A stretch of 64,000 nucleotides of DNA from Pseudomonas alliivorans (GTDB taxonomy: Bacteria > Pseudomonadota > Gammaproteobacteria > Pseudomonadales > Pseudomonadaceae): assembly GCF_017826695.1 (NCBI RefSeq), contig NZ_JAFFZW010000007.1, positions 62,001-126,000 on the forward strand, in the 5' to 3' direction. Below are positions 52,520 through 61,390 of this stretch, one piece after another. The first letter of the stretch is position 1. Every line of letters starts with the position of its first letter. The position numbers and the translations under genes were made by a program. Under the pieces are notes generated by a model. It did no database searches. It saw only the letters and a program-made list of their open reading frames with translations, and was not told where the DNA came from.

Positions 52520-52684
52520 TTAGCGACCGCCACCAGGACCGAAGCCCGGACCACCGCCAGGCCCCTGGTGGTGACCGCCGCCTCCCCCGCCATGTCCGCC
52601 CGGACCGGGCCAGAACGGCCAACAGCCCGACATTGAAGACAACACGACGGCGAACATCGCCACTTTTACCATTCGACTTAACAT
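52520..52684 (-). CDS. 54-residue Gly/His-rich lipoprotein
   Basis: ATG 52682-52684 to stop TAA 52520-52522. The peptide begins MLSRMVKVAMFAVVLSSMSGC, a lipoprotein signal with the lipid-modifiable Cys at 21, then WPFWPGPGGHGGGGGGHHQG and a Gly/Pro-rich tail ending GGGR. It is too short for ordinary ORF lists; a longer frame (52422-52622) that covers it encodes nonsense-like Arg/Trp-rich sequence. Ribosome site is weak; ATG 52672 is an alternative. The His/Gly composition might bind metal. Confidence 0.65.
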   Translation of the reverse strand: MLSRMVKVAMFAVVLSSMSGCWPFWPGPGGHGGGGGGHHQGPGGGPGFGPGGGR

Positions 52685-52910
52685 CCCGGATTCACTCGTT
52701 CAACGGACAGTATTTGAAAACCTGTCCATCAGACCGCGTCACCCGGGAAAAAGGGGTAGCCAGTGCGTTGCTATCGAGTAAGCAAACCGATACAAAACGC
52801 CGTTTTGCAGCCCCGCCGTGCACCAGTCACTGCGCGTAAGTTACTATGTGCGCCTTGGCGAAGGGGTCATGCCTTCGCGTTTATCGAAACCCACACGGAA
52901 ACACAGTCCT

Positions 52911-53456
52911 GTGACACTGGAACAGAATTACACCGCCATATTGGGGCAGCTGGGTGAAGACGTCTCCCGCGAAGGTCTGCTCGACACACCGAAACGTGCC
53001 GCCAAGGCCATGCAGTACCTGTGTCGCGGTTATGCGCAGACCCTTGAAGAGGTGACCAACGGGGCGCTGTTCAGCTCCGATGCCAGCGAGATGGTCATGG
53101 TCAAGGACATCGAGCTGTATTCGCTGTGCGAGCACCACCTGCTGCCATTCATTGGCAAGGCTCACGTCGCGTATATCCCGAATGGCAAGGTGCTGGGCCT
53201 TTCGAAAGTTGCACGCATCGTCGACATGTACGCTCGCCGCCTGCAGATCCAGGAAAACCTCAGCCGTCAGATCGCCGAGGCCATTCAGCAGGTCACGGGT
53301 GCGCTGGGTGTTGCGGTGGTCATTGAAGCCAAGCACATGTGCATGATGATGCGCGGCGTCGAGAAGCAGAACTCGGCCATGATCACTTCAGTGATGCTGG
53401 GTGAGTTCCGTGAAAACGCAGCGACCCGCAGCGAGTTTCTCAGCCTGATCAAGTGA
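52911..53456 (+). CDS. folE: GTP cyclohydrolase I
   Basis: 181 residues from GTG 52911 (VTLEQNYTAILGQLGEDVSREGL), the usual start of pseudomonad FolE; an ATG at 52869 with GAAGGGG is also possible and would give 195 residues. Zinc ligands lie in SLCEHHLLPFIGKAHVAYIP and EAKHMCMMMRGV; GLSKVARIVDMYARRLQIQE is the signature. It converts GTP to dihydroneopterin triphosphate for folate. Confidence 0.96.
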   Translation: MTLEQNYTAILGQLGEDVSREGLLDTPKRAAKAMQYLCRGYAQTLEEVTNGALFSSDASEMVMVKDIELYSLCEHHLLPFIGKAHVAYIPNGKVLGLSKVARIVDMYARRLQIQENLSRQIAEAIQQVTGALGVAVVIEAKHMCMMMRGVEKQNSAMITSVMLGEFRENAATRSEFLSLIK

Positions 53457-53525
53457 TCCCCGGCTGGCAGTCACGCGTTCCGGCGGGGCTGCTGCTCCAT
53501 CCCCCTATCGCAAGAGGTTGTGATC

Positions 53526-53897
53526 GTGTTCATGAAAGCACTCAGGGTCGGTCTCGGCCAACTGGTCATCGGCATCGATTTCCTCACTCGCCCGAGCAAG
53601 AAGAAACGTGATCCGGCAGCTCAGGCTGCAGCGGATCAATCTGCGCAGAACCTGACGCTGTACCAGTTCCACGCCTGCCCTTTTTGTGTGAAAACCCGCC
53701 GCGCGCTGCGTCGCCTGAACGTTCCGGTCGCCTTGCGCGACGCAAAGAACAATGAGCTGGATCGCCAGACACTGCTCACCGAAGGCGGCAGAATCAAGGT
53801 GCCTTGCCTGCGCATCGAGGAAGGCGACAAGACGGTCTGGATGTACGAGTCCAACATCATCATTGACTATCTGGACAAGCGCTTCGGCGCAGTCTGA
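53526..53897 (+). CDS. Glutaredoxin-like / GST N-terminal domain protein
   Basis: 123 residues from GTG 53526, with AAGAGG 8 bases upstream; ATG 53532 and GTG 53520 are also in frame. A basic, hydrophobic N-terminal leader (LRVGLGQLVIGIDFLTRPSKKKR) precedes a thioredoxin-fold domain with the redox motif FHACPFCVKTRRAL, cis-Pro region KVPCLRIE and ESNIIIDYLDKRFG. The N-terminal segment could anchor it to the membrane. Probably reduces glutathione-mixed disulfides. Lies 69 bases after folE. Confidence 0.85.
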   Translation: MFMKALRVGLGQLVIGIDFLTRPSKKKRDPAAQAAADQSAQNLTLYQFHACPFCVKTRRALRRLNVPVALRDAKNNELDRQTLLTEGGRIKVPCLRIEEGDKTVWMYESNIIIDYLDKRFGAV

Positions 53898-53916
53898 ACC
53901 CGGCGCCCGCGCAATG

Positions 53917-54303
53917 TCAGCGCGGGCAACCGTCCTGCCGACAGGCCACGTAAGCGTTCAATTGCTTGACCCGTACCCTGGTCTGCTCGGCCAGACACCG
54001 GGTTTGAAGCAATGGCCAGATCGACCCTGAGTCTTCGCGCCTGCCCACCTGATACAAGCAGTCGGCATCACGCATCGCAATCCACTTGCGCTGAGCGTCC
54101 TTGAGCGCCTGCTTCTTTGCCGGGCTTTTCAGCCAGTTCATCTGCGCGTTGTACTGCGTGTTCAGTTCGGCATCCAGAGCTGCCAATTCTTTGGCCGCGC
54201 ACTGGTTCATGCTTGCCTGCGTGGCATCGCAGTCCTCGGCCTGGGCTGAACAGCCAACGCCCAGCGCCATCAGGGCGGCCAGGACAGTTATCGCGAAACG
54301 CAT
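53917..54303 (-). CDS. LprI-like (DUF1311) lysozyme-inhibitor-type periplasmic protein
   Basis: 128 residues from ATG 54303 with AAGGAA upstream. Signal peptide ITVLAALMALGVGCSAQA, then DCDATQASMNQCAAKELAALDAELN and WIAMRDADCLYQ, with six Cys in the LprI/DUF1311 pattern (C...NQC...DADC...TRC...C...GC). Periplasmic, disulfide-bonded. The family includes a mycobacterial lysozyme inhibitor; function here inferred. Confidence 0.87.
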   Translation of the reverse strand: MRFAITVLAALMALGVGCSAQAEDCDATQASMNQCAAKELAALDAELNTQYNAQMNWLKSPAKKQALKDAQRKWIAMRDADCLYQVGRREDSGSIWPLLQTRCLAEQTRVRVKQLNAYVACRQDGCPR

Positions 54304-54371
54304 GGAAATGTTCCTTTTCTCGGTGTATCGGTTGACGGTTGTCGTGGACAAGCCAGCTCACTCAGTTGCAA

Positions 54372-54974
54372 TCAATCCAGCATTCCCACGTATCCCGGCT
54401 GGGCCTTGACCCGATCCAGCCACTTGCGGATGCCCGAATAAGGCGCCAGATCAAAACCGCCCTGATGCGCGACATGGGTGTAGGCGTAGAGCGCGATGTC
54501 GGCAATGGAGAAGTGCTCGCCGACCAGAAACGGCGTGCGATCCAGTTGCTGCTCCATCACGGCCAGCGCACGGTAGCCGGACTTCTGCATGGCGCGGTAC
54601 TCGACCATGCGCTCGGCAGGCAAGCCCAGATAGAACTGAATGAAGCGCGCAACCGCCACGGATGGCTCGTGACTGTATTGTTCGAAGAACTGCCACTGCA
54701 GGACCTGTGTACGCAGGCGTGGCTCGGTCGGCAGGTAAGCCGTGCCGTCGGCCAGGAAATTGAGAATCGCGTTGGACTCCCACAGGCACGTGCCGTCTTC
54801 AAGTTCCAGAACCGGGATCTTGCCGTTGGGATTCTTCGCCAGGAAGGCCGGCGTCTGGGTTTCACCGTTGAGGATATCGACCGGCACCCACTCGTACTGA
54901 ATATTCAGCAAGTTGAGCATCAGCTTGATCTTGTAGCAGTTGCCCGAGTTGTAATCGCCATAAACCTTGTACAT
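54372..54974 (-). CDS. Glutathione S-transferase family protein
   Basis: 200 residues. YKVYGDYNSGNCYKIKLMLNLL is the thioredoxin-like domain with Ser as the probable GSH-activating residue (NSGNCYK), PNGKIPVLELEDG the cis-Pro and ESNAIL the gamma-glutamyl site; the helical C-terminal domain ends FSIADIALYAYTHV. Cytosolic detoxification or reductase role; substrate unknown. 45 bases from the aminotransferase gene, same direction. Confidence 0.93.
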   Translation of the reverse strand: MYKVYGDYNSGNCYKIKLMLNLLNIQYEWVPVDILNGETQTPAFLAKNPNGKIPVLELEDGTCLWESNAILNFLADGTAYLPTEPRLRTQVLQWQFFEQYSHEPSVAVARFIQFYLGLPAERMVEYRAMQKSGYRALAVMEQQLDRTPFLVGEHFSIADIALYAYTHVAHQGGFDLAPYSGIRKWLDRVKAQPGYVGMLD

Positions 54975-55019
54975 CGCCCTGCCCCTTCTATGAACGAAGT
55001 TCCTGCTGATCGAATCGAT

Positions 55020-56186
55020 TCAGGCTGCCTTGAGATTCTGTGCCGCGCGCACGACAGACGCCAGTCGTTTCACACCTTCGTCCAGCCGGGATGGATCAAT
55101 GTGACTGAAGTTGAGTCGCAGATGGCCGTGATTGGCGTCAGGGTCGGCAAAGAACGGTTCGCCGGGCATGAAGGCGACGTCCTGCGCCAGCGCGGCATCC
55201 AGCAATGTGCGCGTATCCAGCGGCTGGCGCAGGGTCAGCCAGAAGAACAGGCCACCTTGTGGGCTGTTCCATTCAGCCAGATCGCTGAAGTGCTCCTGCA
55301 GCGCACGTTCGAACGCGTCCCGTCGGCTGCGATAGAACTCACGCAGCGTCGTCAGGTGCTCACGATAGTGATCGGTGCCGATCCACTGCAGGGCCTGCCA
55401 TTGCCCGAGGCGGTTGGTGTGAAGATCGGCCGACTGCTTGAGGCGCAGCAGGTGCGGGAAAAGATCGGGGCTGGCGATCAGATACCCCACGCGCAGGCCG
55501 GGCAGCAAGGTCTTGGAGACAGTCCCGGTGTAGATCCAGCTGGACGTCTTCAAACGGCTGACGATGGGCCTGGCACTGCCACCGTCGAAACTCAGCTCGC
55601 GGTAGGGTTCGTCCTCGATCAGGGTTACGCCGAATTCGTCGAGCAATGCCGCCACGGCTTCGCGACTGTCTCCGCTATAGCGCACGGCGGAAGGATTCTG
55701 AAAGGTCGGGATCAGGTAAGCGAAGGCAGGCGTGTGCTGCTCCAGACGCTGGCGCATGGCAACAAGGTCAGGGCCATCAACCTGCAAAGGCACCGTAATA
55801 CAGTTAGCCCCAAACAGCTGGAATATCTGCAACGCAGCCAGATAGGTAGGCGCTTCCAGCAGGATTTCCGTGCCCTTGTCTATGTACAGCTTGGCGGCCA
55901 GGTCCAGCGTCTGCTGCGAGCCGCTGACCACCAGTACCTGACTGGCTTCGCACTGAATGCCCAACGCTCTGGCTTCCGCCGCCAGAGCCTCACGCAGCGC
56001 CGGCTCACCTTCGCTCATGCCGTACTGGCCCAGCGCGACAGGCATCTGCGCCCACTCGACCTTGGGCAACATGGACTCGGCAGGCAGGCCACCGGCGAAC
56101 GACATGACTTCCGGACGCTGGGCAGCGGCAAGAATCTCGCGGATCAGAGAACTTTTGAGGCGGGAAACGCGTTCGGAGAATGGCAT
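55020..56186 (-). CDS. PLP-dependent aminotransferase (class I/II, 2-aminoadipate type)
   Basis: 388 residues from ATG 56186 with AGGGAT upstream. LMSFAGGLPAES, SGSQQTLDLAAKLYIDKG, EAPTYLAALQIFQLFG, LIPTFQNPSAVRYS, EDEPYRELSFDG and the PLP lysine in TGTVSKTLLPGLRVGY. It resembles LysN/ARO8-type 2-aminoadipate or valine-pyruvate-like aminotransferases without the MocR HTH. Divergent from the MarR gene with a palindrome between; the GST gene follows downstream and may share the transcript. Confidence 0.91.
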   Translation of the reverse strand: MPFSERVSRLKSSLIREILAAAQRPEVMSFAGGLPAESMLPKVEWAQMPVALGQYGMSEGEPALREALAAEARALGIQCEASQVLVVSGSQQTLDLAAKLYIDKGTEILLEAPTYLAALQIFQLFGANCITVPLQVDGPDLVAMRQRLEQHTPAFAYLIPTFQNPSAVRYSGDSREAVAALLDEFGVTLIEDEPYRELSFDGGSARPIVSRLKTSSWIYTGTVSKTLLPGLRVGYLIASPDLFPHLLRLKQSADLHTNRLGQWQALQWIGTDHYREHLTTLREFYRSRRDAFERALQEHFSDLAEWNSPQGGLFFWLTLRQPLDTRTLLDAALAQDVAFMPGEPFFADPDANHGHLRLNFSHIDPSRLDEGVKRLASVVRAAQNLKAA

Positions 56187-56218
56187 GACAATATCCCTGG
56201 CAAAGCCCAATATAAATA

Positions 56219-56235
56219 AGTCAAACTTGTTGACT
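56219..56235. promoter_or_regulatory. MarR-type operator palindrome
   Basis: AGTCAA-ACTTG-TTGACT, 6-base perfect arms and 5-base spacer, in the 81-base divergent region between the aminotransferase and marR. The TTGACT arm could also be a -35 element, and TATAAAT at 56211 lies next to it. Suited for control of both genes. Confidence 0.6.
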
Positions 56236-56267
56236 CAAATTACGCTGCGTTACCCGGATACGTCAAT

Positions 56268-56738
56268 ATGCTTGACCTTAAAAATCCTGCCAATCAGCAA
56301 CGTGCCATGGAAGCCTTTTTCTTCGGCTACCAGGCCTTCACTGCCAAGGCCGATGAAATGCTGGACAAACGCGGCTTCAGTCGCGTGCACCAGCGCATCG
56401 TATTTTTCATCGCGCGCTATCCCGACCTGAGCGTCAAAGAGCTGCTCACGGTCCTGGGCGTGAGCAAACAGGCCCTAAACGCCCCGCTGCGGCAATTGAT
56501 CGCCATGGATCTGGTGCACAGCGAGGCGCCCGAAACCGACAAGCGCAAGCGACTGCTCGCGCTGACCGAAGAAGGCATCAGATTTGAACAGGCGTTGCGC
56601 CGCGAACAGGTCAAACTGCTGCAACGCGTATTCGCCGACGCGGGCCAGGACGCAGTGGACGGCTGGATGACCGTCAATGAAGCGCTTGGCCAGACGCTGC
56701 AGTCCAGCGCTCGCCCCGCCCATTCGGACACCGACTGA
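56268..56738 (+). CDS. MarR-family transcriptional regulator
   Basis: 156 residues. A helical dimerisation N-terminus (FFGYQAFTAKADEMLDKRGF) is followed by the winged helix: HQRIVFFIARYPDLSVKELLTVLGVSKQALNAPLRQLIAMDLV, wing SEAPETDKRKRLLALTEEG. It probably represses itself and the divergent aminotransferase and GST until a small ligand binds. The operator is predicted at 56219. Confidence 0.94.
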   Translation: MLDLKNPANQQRAMEAFFFGYQAFTAKADEMLDKRGFSRVHQRIVFFIARYPDLSVKELLTVLGVSKQALNAPLRQLIAMDLVHSEAPETDKRKRLLALTEEGIRFEQALRREQVKLLQRVFADAGQDAVDGWMTVNEALGQTLQSSARPAHSDTD

Positions 56739-56862
56739 TTCAGCTCGTCTGATCACCGACATAACTGTTCCGGCGATTGCTCATGCCGCTGTATCGCACG
56801 CCTGTCAGGCGATCCGTATAGGCTGTGCGCCTTTTGCTGCCTGCCGTTCAAGGAAGACCCGC

Positions 56863-58056
56863 ATGAACCCTCACCTGAAGCTGCCTCTGCGTCCTTTGGC
56901 AGACTCATCGCCCTCCTCCGTTGTGGCAGGCTTCATCGCCATGATGACTGGCTGCACCAGTTCGCTGGTGCTGATGTTTCAGGCGGGTCAGGCAGCAGGG
57001 CTGACCAGCGCGCAGATTTCATCATGGTTGTGGGCGCTGTTCATGGGTATGGCGGTGTGCAGCATCGGCCTTTCACTGCGTTATCGCGCCCCAGTCACTG
57101 TTGCCTGGTCAACGCCCGGGGCCGCACTGCTGATCACCAGTCTGGGCGGCGTGACGTACCCACAAGCGATCGGCGCGTTCATCACGTGCGCAATCCTGGT
57201 CACGTTGTGCGGTCTGACCGGCAGTTTCGAACGCATGGTCAAACGCCTGCCCGCCTCGCTTGCTGCGGCGCTGTTGGCAGGCATTCTGTTCAGGATCGGC
57301 AGCGAGATTTTCATCGCAGTGCAGCATCGTACCGGTCTGGTAATCGGCATGTTTCTGACCTATCTGGTCATCAAACGCCTTTCTCCCCGCTATTCGGTGC
57401 TGGCGGCACTGCTCGCTGGTGTCGCGTTGTCGTACCTGCTCGGATTGCTCGATTTTGATGGGCTGGCACTGGAAGTGGCTTTGCCAGTCTGGACGAATCC
57501 CGAATTTTCACTGGCGGCAACCATCAGCATCGGCATCCCGTTGTTCGTGGTGGCCATGACGTCACAGAACATGCCGGGGATTGCGGTACTGCGAGCCGAT
57601 GGTTATCAGACGCCTGCCTCGCCACTGATCTCCGTGACGGGTATCGCCTCGTTGCTGACCGCGCCGTTCGGTGCCCATGGCGTCAATCTGGCGGCCATCA
57701 GTGCAGCGATCTGCACAGGCCCGCATGCCCACGAAGATCGGGACAAGCGCTATACGGCCGCGATCTGGTGCGGGATTTTCTACGCAGTGGCGGGCGTGTT
57801 CGGCGCTACGCTGGCCGCGCTCTTCAGCGCCTTTCCCAAAGAACTGGTACTGTCGATTGCAGCACTGGCGTTGTTTGGCTCGATCATCAACGGCCTGACG
57901 GTCGCAATGGCCGAACCCGGCGAACGTGAACCGGCGTTGATCACTTTCATGGTGACGGCATCCGGGCTGACGCTGTTTTCCATCGGTTCAGCGTTCTGGG
58001 GCATTGTGGCGGGTGTGCTGACGCTGCTGATTCTGAGTCCACGCCGGGCAGCTTGA
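56863..58056 (+). CDS. benE: BenE-family benzoate/H+ symporter
   Basis: 397 residues from ATG 56863 with AAGGAA 7 bases before. Eleven or twelve helices; SSVVAGFIAMMTGCTSSLVLMFQAGQAAG, TVAWSTPGAAL and VAMTSQNMPGIAVLRADGY (BenE motif), and GINLAAISAAICTGPHAH-like stretch (GVNLAAISAAICTGPHAHED). Benzoate or another aromatic acid/proton symporter. No ben catabolic genes lie in the window. Located after marR in the same direction; may share regulation. Confidence 0.9.
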   Translation: MNPHLKLPLRPLADSSPSSVVAGFIAMMTGCTSSLVLMFQAGQAAGLTSAQISSWLWALFMGMAVCSIGLSLRYRAPVTVAWSTPGAALLITSLGGVTYPQAIGAFITCAILVTLCGLTGSFERMVKRLPASLAAALLAGILFRIGSEIFIAVQHRTGLVIGMFLTYLVIKRLSPRYSVLAALLAGVALSYLLGLLDFDGLALEVALPVWTNPEFSLAATISIGIPLFVVAMTSQNMPGIAVLRADGYQTPASPLISVTGIASLLTAPFGAHGVNLAAISAAICTGPHAHEDRDKRYTAAIWCGIFYAVAGVFGATLAALFSAFPKELVLSIAALALFGSIINGLTVAMAEPGEREPALITFMVTASGLTLFSIGSAFWGIVAGVLTLLILSPRRAA

Positions 58057-58063
58057 AACAGGC

Positions 58064-58999
58064 TCAATCGCGAGCAGCTGCCGCCACCAGCAGTGTACCT
58101 GCATCGGCGTCCAGAACGGCCTGTGTTCCCAAAGGTACGGCCTGATTGGCATCACCGTGCCCCACAGGCAGCCCGCCCAGCACGGGGATACCCAGGCTGT
58201 TCAGGCGTTCCGCCAACACATGGGCCGGACTGATCGTGCCCCCCGTGTTGGGTGCAGGGCTGAACTCACCGAGCGCGATACCTGCCAGACGCTCGAGAAT
58301 CCCGCAGTTACCCAGATGAGTGAGCATCCGATCGACCCGATACGCGGCCTCGCTCACCTCTTCGAGCAACAGAATCGCGCCTGTCAGATCTGGCATGAAC
58401 GGCGTGCCAACCGATGTGCTCAACATGCACAGATTCCCGCCCAACAGCACACCCTGAGCCGTTCCGCCGGTTCGCACGCTGGCATTTGGCGCGGCAGGAT
58501 CAGCCTTGAGCAGCACAGGTTCGGTGCTCATCAACACGTGACGCATACCGCTGGCAAACAGCCCGCCGCGTTCCAGCTGGGTGGCGACCGGACCGTGAAT
58601 GCTCGCCAGACGTGCATGACTCCAGAGCGCGCCGTGCAAGGCGGTGATGTCAGAGAAACCGGTGACCAGCTTCGGATCACGGCGTACCGCATCCATATCC
58701 ACCTGGCGAACGATCCGCTGCATGCCGTAACCGCCACGATTGCAGATCACGGCTCTGATTTCAGGATCAGCCAGCGCGGCGTTGAGGTCGGCAAGGCGCT
58801 CTTCGTCCGTGCCGGAATAAAACGAATATTGACCCAGTGCATGAGGATAGACCCGCGGGCGTAGACCCCAACTCTTGAGAACCTCGACCGCCGATTCGAT
58901 CTTGCGCGGGTCAACGGGTCCGGCCGGAGACACCAGTGCGACGGCGTCGCCTGCACGCAGAACCGTGGGGTAAAGGGTGTTCGAGTTTGTCGAGGACAT
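58064..58999 (-). CDS. ldcA: LD-carboxypeptidase (peptidase S66)
   Basis: 311 residues. LVSPAGPVDP opens; ICNRGGYGMQRI and GFSDITALHGA supply the nucleophile Ser116; LLLEEVSEAAYRVDRML contains the Glu and GLPVGHGDANQAVPLG the His of the triad. It removes the terminal D-Ala from murein tetrapeptides during recycling, in the cytoplasm. Convergent with benE, 8 bases between stops. Ribosome site weak. Confidence 0.92.
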   Translation of the reverse strand: MSSTNSNTLYPTVLRAGDAVALVSPAGPVDPRKIESAVEVLKSWGLRPRVYPHALGQYSFYSGTDEERLADLNAALADPEIRAVICNRGGYGMQRIVRQVDMDAVRRDPKLVTGFSDITALHGALWSHARLASIHGPVATQLERGGLFASGMRHVLMSTEPVLLKADPAAPNASVRTGGTAQGVLLGGNLCMLSTSVGTPFMPDLTGAILLLEEVSEAAYRVDRMLTHLGNCGILERLAGIALGEFSPAPNTGGTISPAHVLAERLNSLGIPVLGGLPVGHGDANQAVPLGTQAVLDADAGTLLVAAAARD

Positions 59000-59226
59000 G
59001 CCAGTGATCCGTACTTCAATGAACGGCCAATGTAGAGCACTCGCCTGGCCGACTCAAGGCGCAGCCACGTGCTCTGGGACAGCAACGCTCATCAATTTGA
59101 ACGCCGTCGCCCACAGGGACTCCTATCAACCATATGGATCAGGCGGCATTCGCTCAACGACCGCCGCTTGCCTCAGCTACCGTCCGAGGCTTGAATCCCT
59201 TTTTGACTCTATTAGGAGGCCCTGCC

Positions 59227-60237
59227 ATGACTGATCTTTCCAATCGCCAATTCCTGCTCGCCAAACGACCTTCCGGTGCCGTGCGCCGGGATGACTTCAC
59301 TTACCAGGAAGTCCCTGTCCCGGCATTGGCAGACGGCCAGATTCTGCTGAGAAACAAATACCTGTCGCTGGACCCTGCCATGCGTGGCTGGATGAACGAG
59401 GGCAAGTCCTACATCCCTCCCGTCGAGCTTGGCGAAGTGATGCGCGCACTGGGTGTGGGCGAGGTCATCGAGTCGAAGAACCCGAAATTCGCCAAGGGCG
59501 ATCATGTGCAGGGCGCCATCGGCGTTCAGGATTACTTCGTCGGCGAGCCCAAGGGCTTTTACAAGGTCGACACCAACCTCGCACCGCTGCCGCTGTACCT
59601 CTCGGCGCTGGGCATGACCGGCATGACCGCTTACTTTGCGCTGCTGGACGTCGGTCTGCCGAAGAGTGGCGACACCGTGGTGATTTCAGGCGCAGCCGGG
59701 GCCGTGGGCAGCATTGCCGGGCAGATTGCCAAGCTCAAGGGCTGCCGTGTGATCGGGATTGCCGGTGGCAAGGAAAAATGCAGCCTGCTGACCGAAGAGC
59801 TGGGGTTCGATGCCTCCATCGACTACAAGGCGGAGAGCGACATTCACAAGGCATTGAAGCGTGAATGCCCGGATGGCGTGAACGTTTACTTCGACAACGT
59901 GGGCGGTGACATCCTGGATGCAGTGCTCAGCCAACTGGCCGTTGGCGCGCGCGTCGTGATCTGCGGCGCAATCAGTCAGTACAACAGCACCACGGCCGTC
60001 AAAGGCCCGGCCAACTACCTGTCGCTGCTGGTCAACCGTGCCCGGATGGAAGGCTTCGTGGTCCTGGACCACGCTGCCCGCTTCGGCGAAGCTGGCAAGG
60101 AACTGGCGGGCTGGGTCAAGGAAGGCAAGATCAAGAGCAAGGAACACATCGAGGAAGGTCTTGAAACCTTCCCTGAAACCCTGCTCAAGCTGTTCAGTGG
60201 CGAGAACTTCGGCAAGTTGATGCTGAAGGTGGATTGA
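59227..60237 (+). CDS. NADP-dependent oxidoreductase of the zinc-free MDR family
   Basis: 336 residues from ATG 59227, with AGGAGG 8 bases upstream. NKYLSLDPAMRGWM and GDHVQGAIGVQDYF are the N-terminal domain, VVISGAAGAVGSIAGQIAKLKG the NADPH motif, and YFDNVGGDILDAVL the leukotriene B4 dehydrogenase/curcumin reductase signature. It reduces alpha,beta-unsaturated ketones or aldehydes. No zinc ligands. Monocistronic; a hairpin follows at 60258. Confidence 0.93.
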   Translation: MTDLSNRQFLLAKRPSGAVRRDDFTYQEVPVPALADGQILLRNKYLSLDPAMRGWMNEGKSYIPPVELGEVMRALGVGEVIESKNPKFAKGDHVQGAIGVQDYFVGEPKGFYKVDTNLAPLPLYLSALGMTGMTAYFALLDVGLPKSGDTVVISGAAGAVGSIAGQIAKLKGCRVIGIAGGKEKCSLLTEELGFDASIDYKAESDIHKALKRECPDGVNVYFDNVGGDILDAVLSQLAVGARVVICGAISQYNSTTAVKGPANYLSLLVNRARMEGFVVLDHAARFGEAGKELAGWVKEGKIKSKEHIEEGLETFPETLLKLFSGENFGKLMLKVD

Positions 60238-60257
60238 CGTCATCCGGGTCAGATGAA

Positions 60258-60282
60258 CGTGCCAACGCCCGGCGTTGGCACG
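60258..60282. terminator. Strong hairpin without T-run
   Basis: CGTGCCAACGC-CCG-GCGTTGGCACG, 11-base perfect arms. It sits in the convergent gap between the MDR reductase and pyrF, so may act as a two-way terminator or attenuation/processing hairpin, despite lacking T. Confidence 0.5.
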
Positions 60283-60363
60283 CGACGTCACGTTGAGTCA
60301 AGCCACGCCGAGCAGCCATCTTTATATACGGGTCTTGCTGCAACCCATTGGGTTTGTCGCCCG

Positions 60364-61062
60364 TTATGCCAGTTCGGCAACCACTGCCGCCAGCGCCTTG
60401 GCCGGATCGGCTGCCTGGCTGATCGGGCGGCCGATCACCAGGTAGTCCGAACCTGCGTCCAGTGCCTGACGCGGGGTCAGGATACGGCGTTGATCGTCCA
60501 GCGCGCTGCCTGCCGGGCGAATGCCGGGCGTCACCAGTTGCAATGACGGGTGAGCAGTCTTCAGGGCCTGCGCTTCAAGCGCCGAACACACCAGACCGTC
60601 CATACCCGCCTTTTCCGCCAGCGCCGCCAGACGCAGCACCTGCACCTGCGGATCGATATCCAGCCCGATACCGGCCAGATCCTCGCGCTCCATGCTGGTC
60701 AGTACCGTGACGCCGATCAGCAGCGGCTGCGGGCCACTGCGTTGATCCAGGACTTCACGGCACGCAGCCATCATCCGCAAGCCACCCGAACAGTGAACAT
60801 TGACCATCCAGACGCCCATCTCTGCTGCGGCTTTGACAGCCATCGCAGTGGTGTTGGGAATGTCGTGGAATTTGAGATCAAGGAACACTTCGAAACCCTT
60901 GTTACGCAGCGTTTCGACGATGTCCGACGCACAGCTGGTGAACAGTTCCTTGCCGACCTTGACCCGGCACAGCTTAGGGTCGAGCTGATCAGCCAGACGC
61001 AGGGCGGCTTCTCGGGTCGGGAAATCCAGGGCGACGATAACGGGAGTCTGGCAGGCGGACAT
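60364..61062 (-). CDS. pyrF: Orotidine-5'-phosphate decarboxylase
   Basis: 232 residues from ATG 61062. VIVALDFPTREAAL opens, VFLDLKFHDIPNTTAMAVKAAAEMG holds the Asp-Lys-x-x-Asp catalytic array (DLKFHD), and VTPGIRPAGSA with YLVIGRPISQAADP the phosphate site. It makes UMP, last step of pyrimidine synthesis. Divergent from eat. Confidence 0.97.
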   Translation of the reverse strand: MSACQTPVIVALDFPTREAALRLADQLDPKLCRVKVGKELFTSCASDIVETLRNKGFEVFLDLKFHDIPNTTAMAVKAAAEMGVWMVNVHCSGGLRMMAACREVLDQRSGPQPLLIGVTVLTSMEREDLAGIGLDIDPQVQVLRLAALAEKAGMDGLVCSALEAQALKTAHPSLQLVTPGIRPAGSALDDQRRILTPRQALDAGSDYLVIGRPISQAADPAKALAAVVAELA

Positions 61063-61323
61063 GGGCGGGTTCTCAGGTAAGTCGAAATCGGCGCGCATTG
61101 TAGCCGAACCTGCGGATGGACGGGACCCGTAGATCGGTATTTGCCACGCGTGTGGTCACCATTTCAGACGTCAGCTTGGTTGCCATGAAAACCACCTGCG
61201 ACCGCACTTGCAGAGAACACCCATAGACCGGCACGCACCAAAGCCGCACACCTACCTGAAACGATTCATCGATCCGTTCTGCAAACGACCTCTTTTGAAG
61301 CAATACGACGGTTTGTCGTGCAC
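61063..61323. promoter_or_regulatory. Divergent region pyrF / eat
   Basis: No gene seen. It holds the pyrF promoter and the control region of the ethanolamine permease. ACGAC-GGTTT-GTCGT (61305-61319) is a palindrome abutting the sigma-54 promoter; the enhancer site is expected further upstream but not recognised. Confidence 0.4.
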
Positions 61324-61339
61324 TGGCACGGCCTCTGCA
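61324..61339 (+). promoter_or_regulatory. Sigma-54 (RpoN) promoter of eat
   Basis: TGGCACG-GCCT-CTGCA, one mismatch from TGGCACR-N4-TTGCW. Transcription should start near 61351, giving a 40-base leader before ATG 61391. Ethanolamine genes in Pseudomonas are known to be controlled with RpoN. Confidence 0.72.
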
Positions 61340-61390
61340 AGTCCCTGCAACAAAATGTTTCGACGAACTTCGAACCTCAGGGAGATAACA

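Noticed and set aside
52422..52622. 66-residue minus-strand ORF
   Set aside because: Arg/Trp-rich nonsense-like frame; the real gene is the out-of-phase 54-residue lipoprotein at 52520-52684.
54339..56219. 626-residue open frame on the plus strand
   Set aside because: Antisense to the GST and aminotransferase genes, running across two real genes and their gap.
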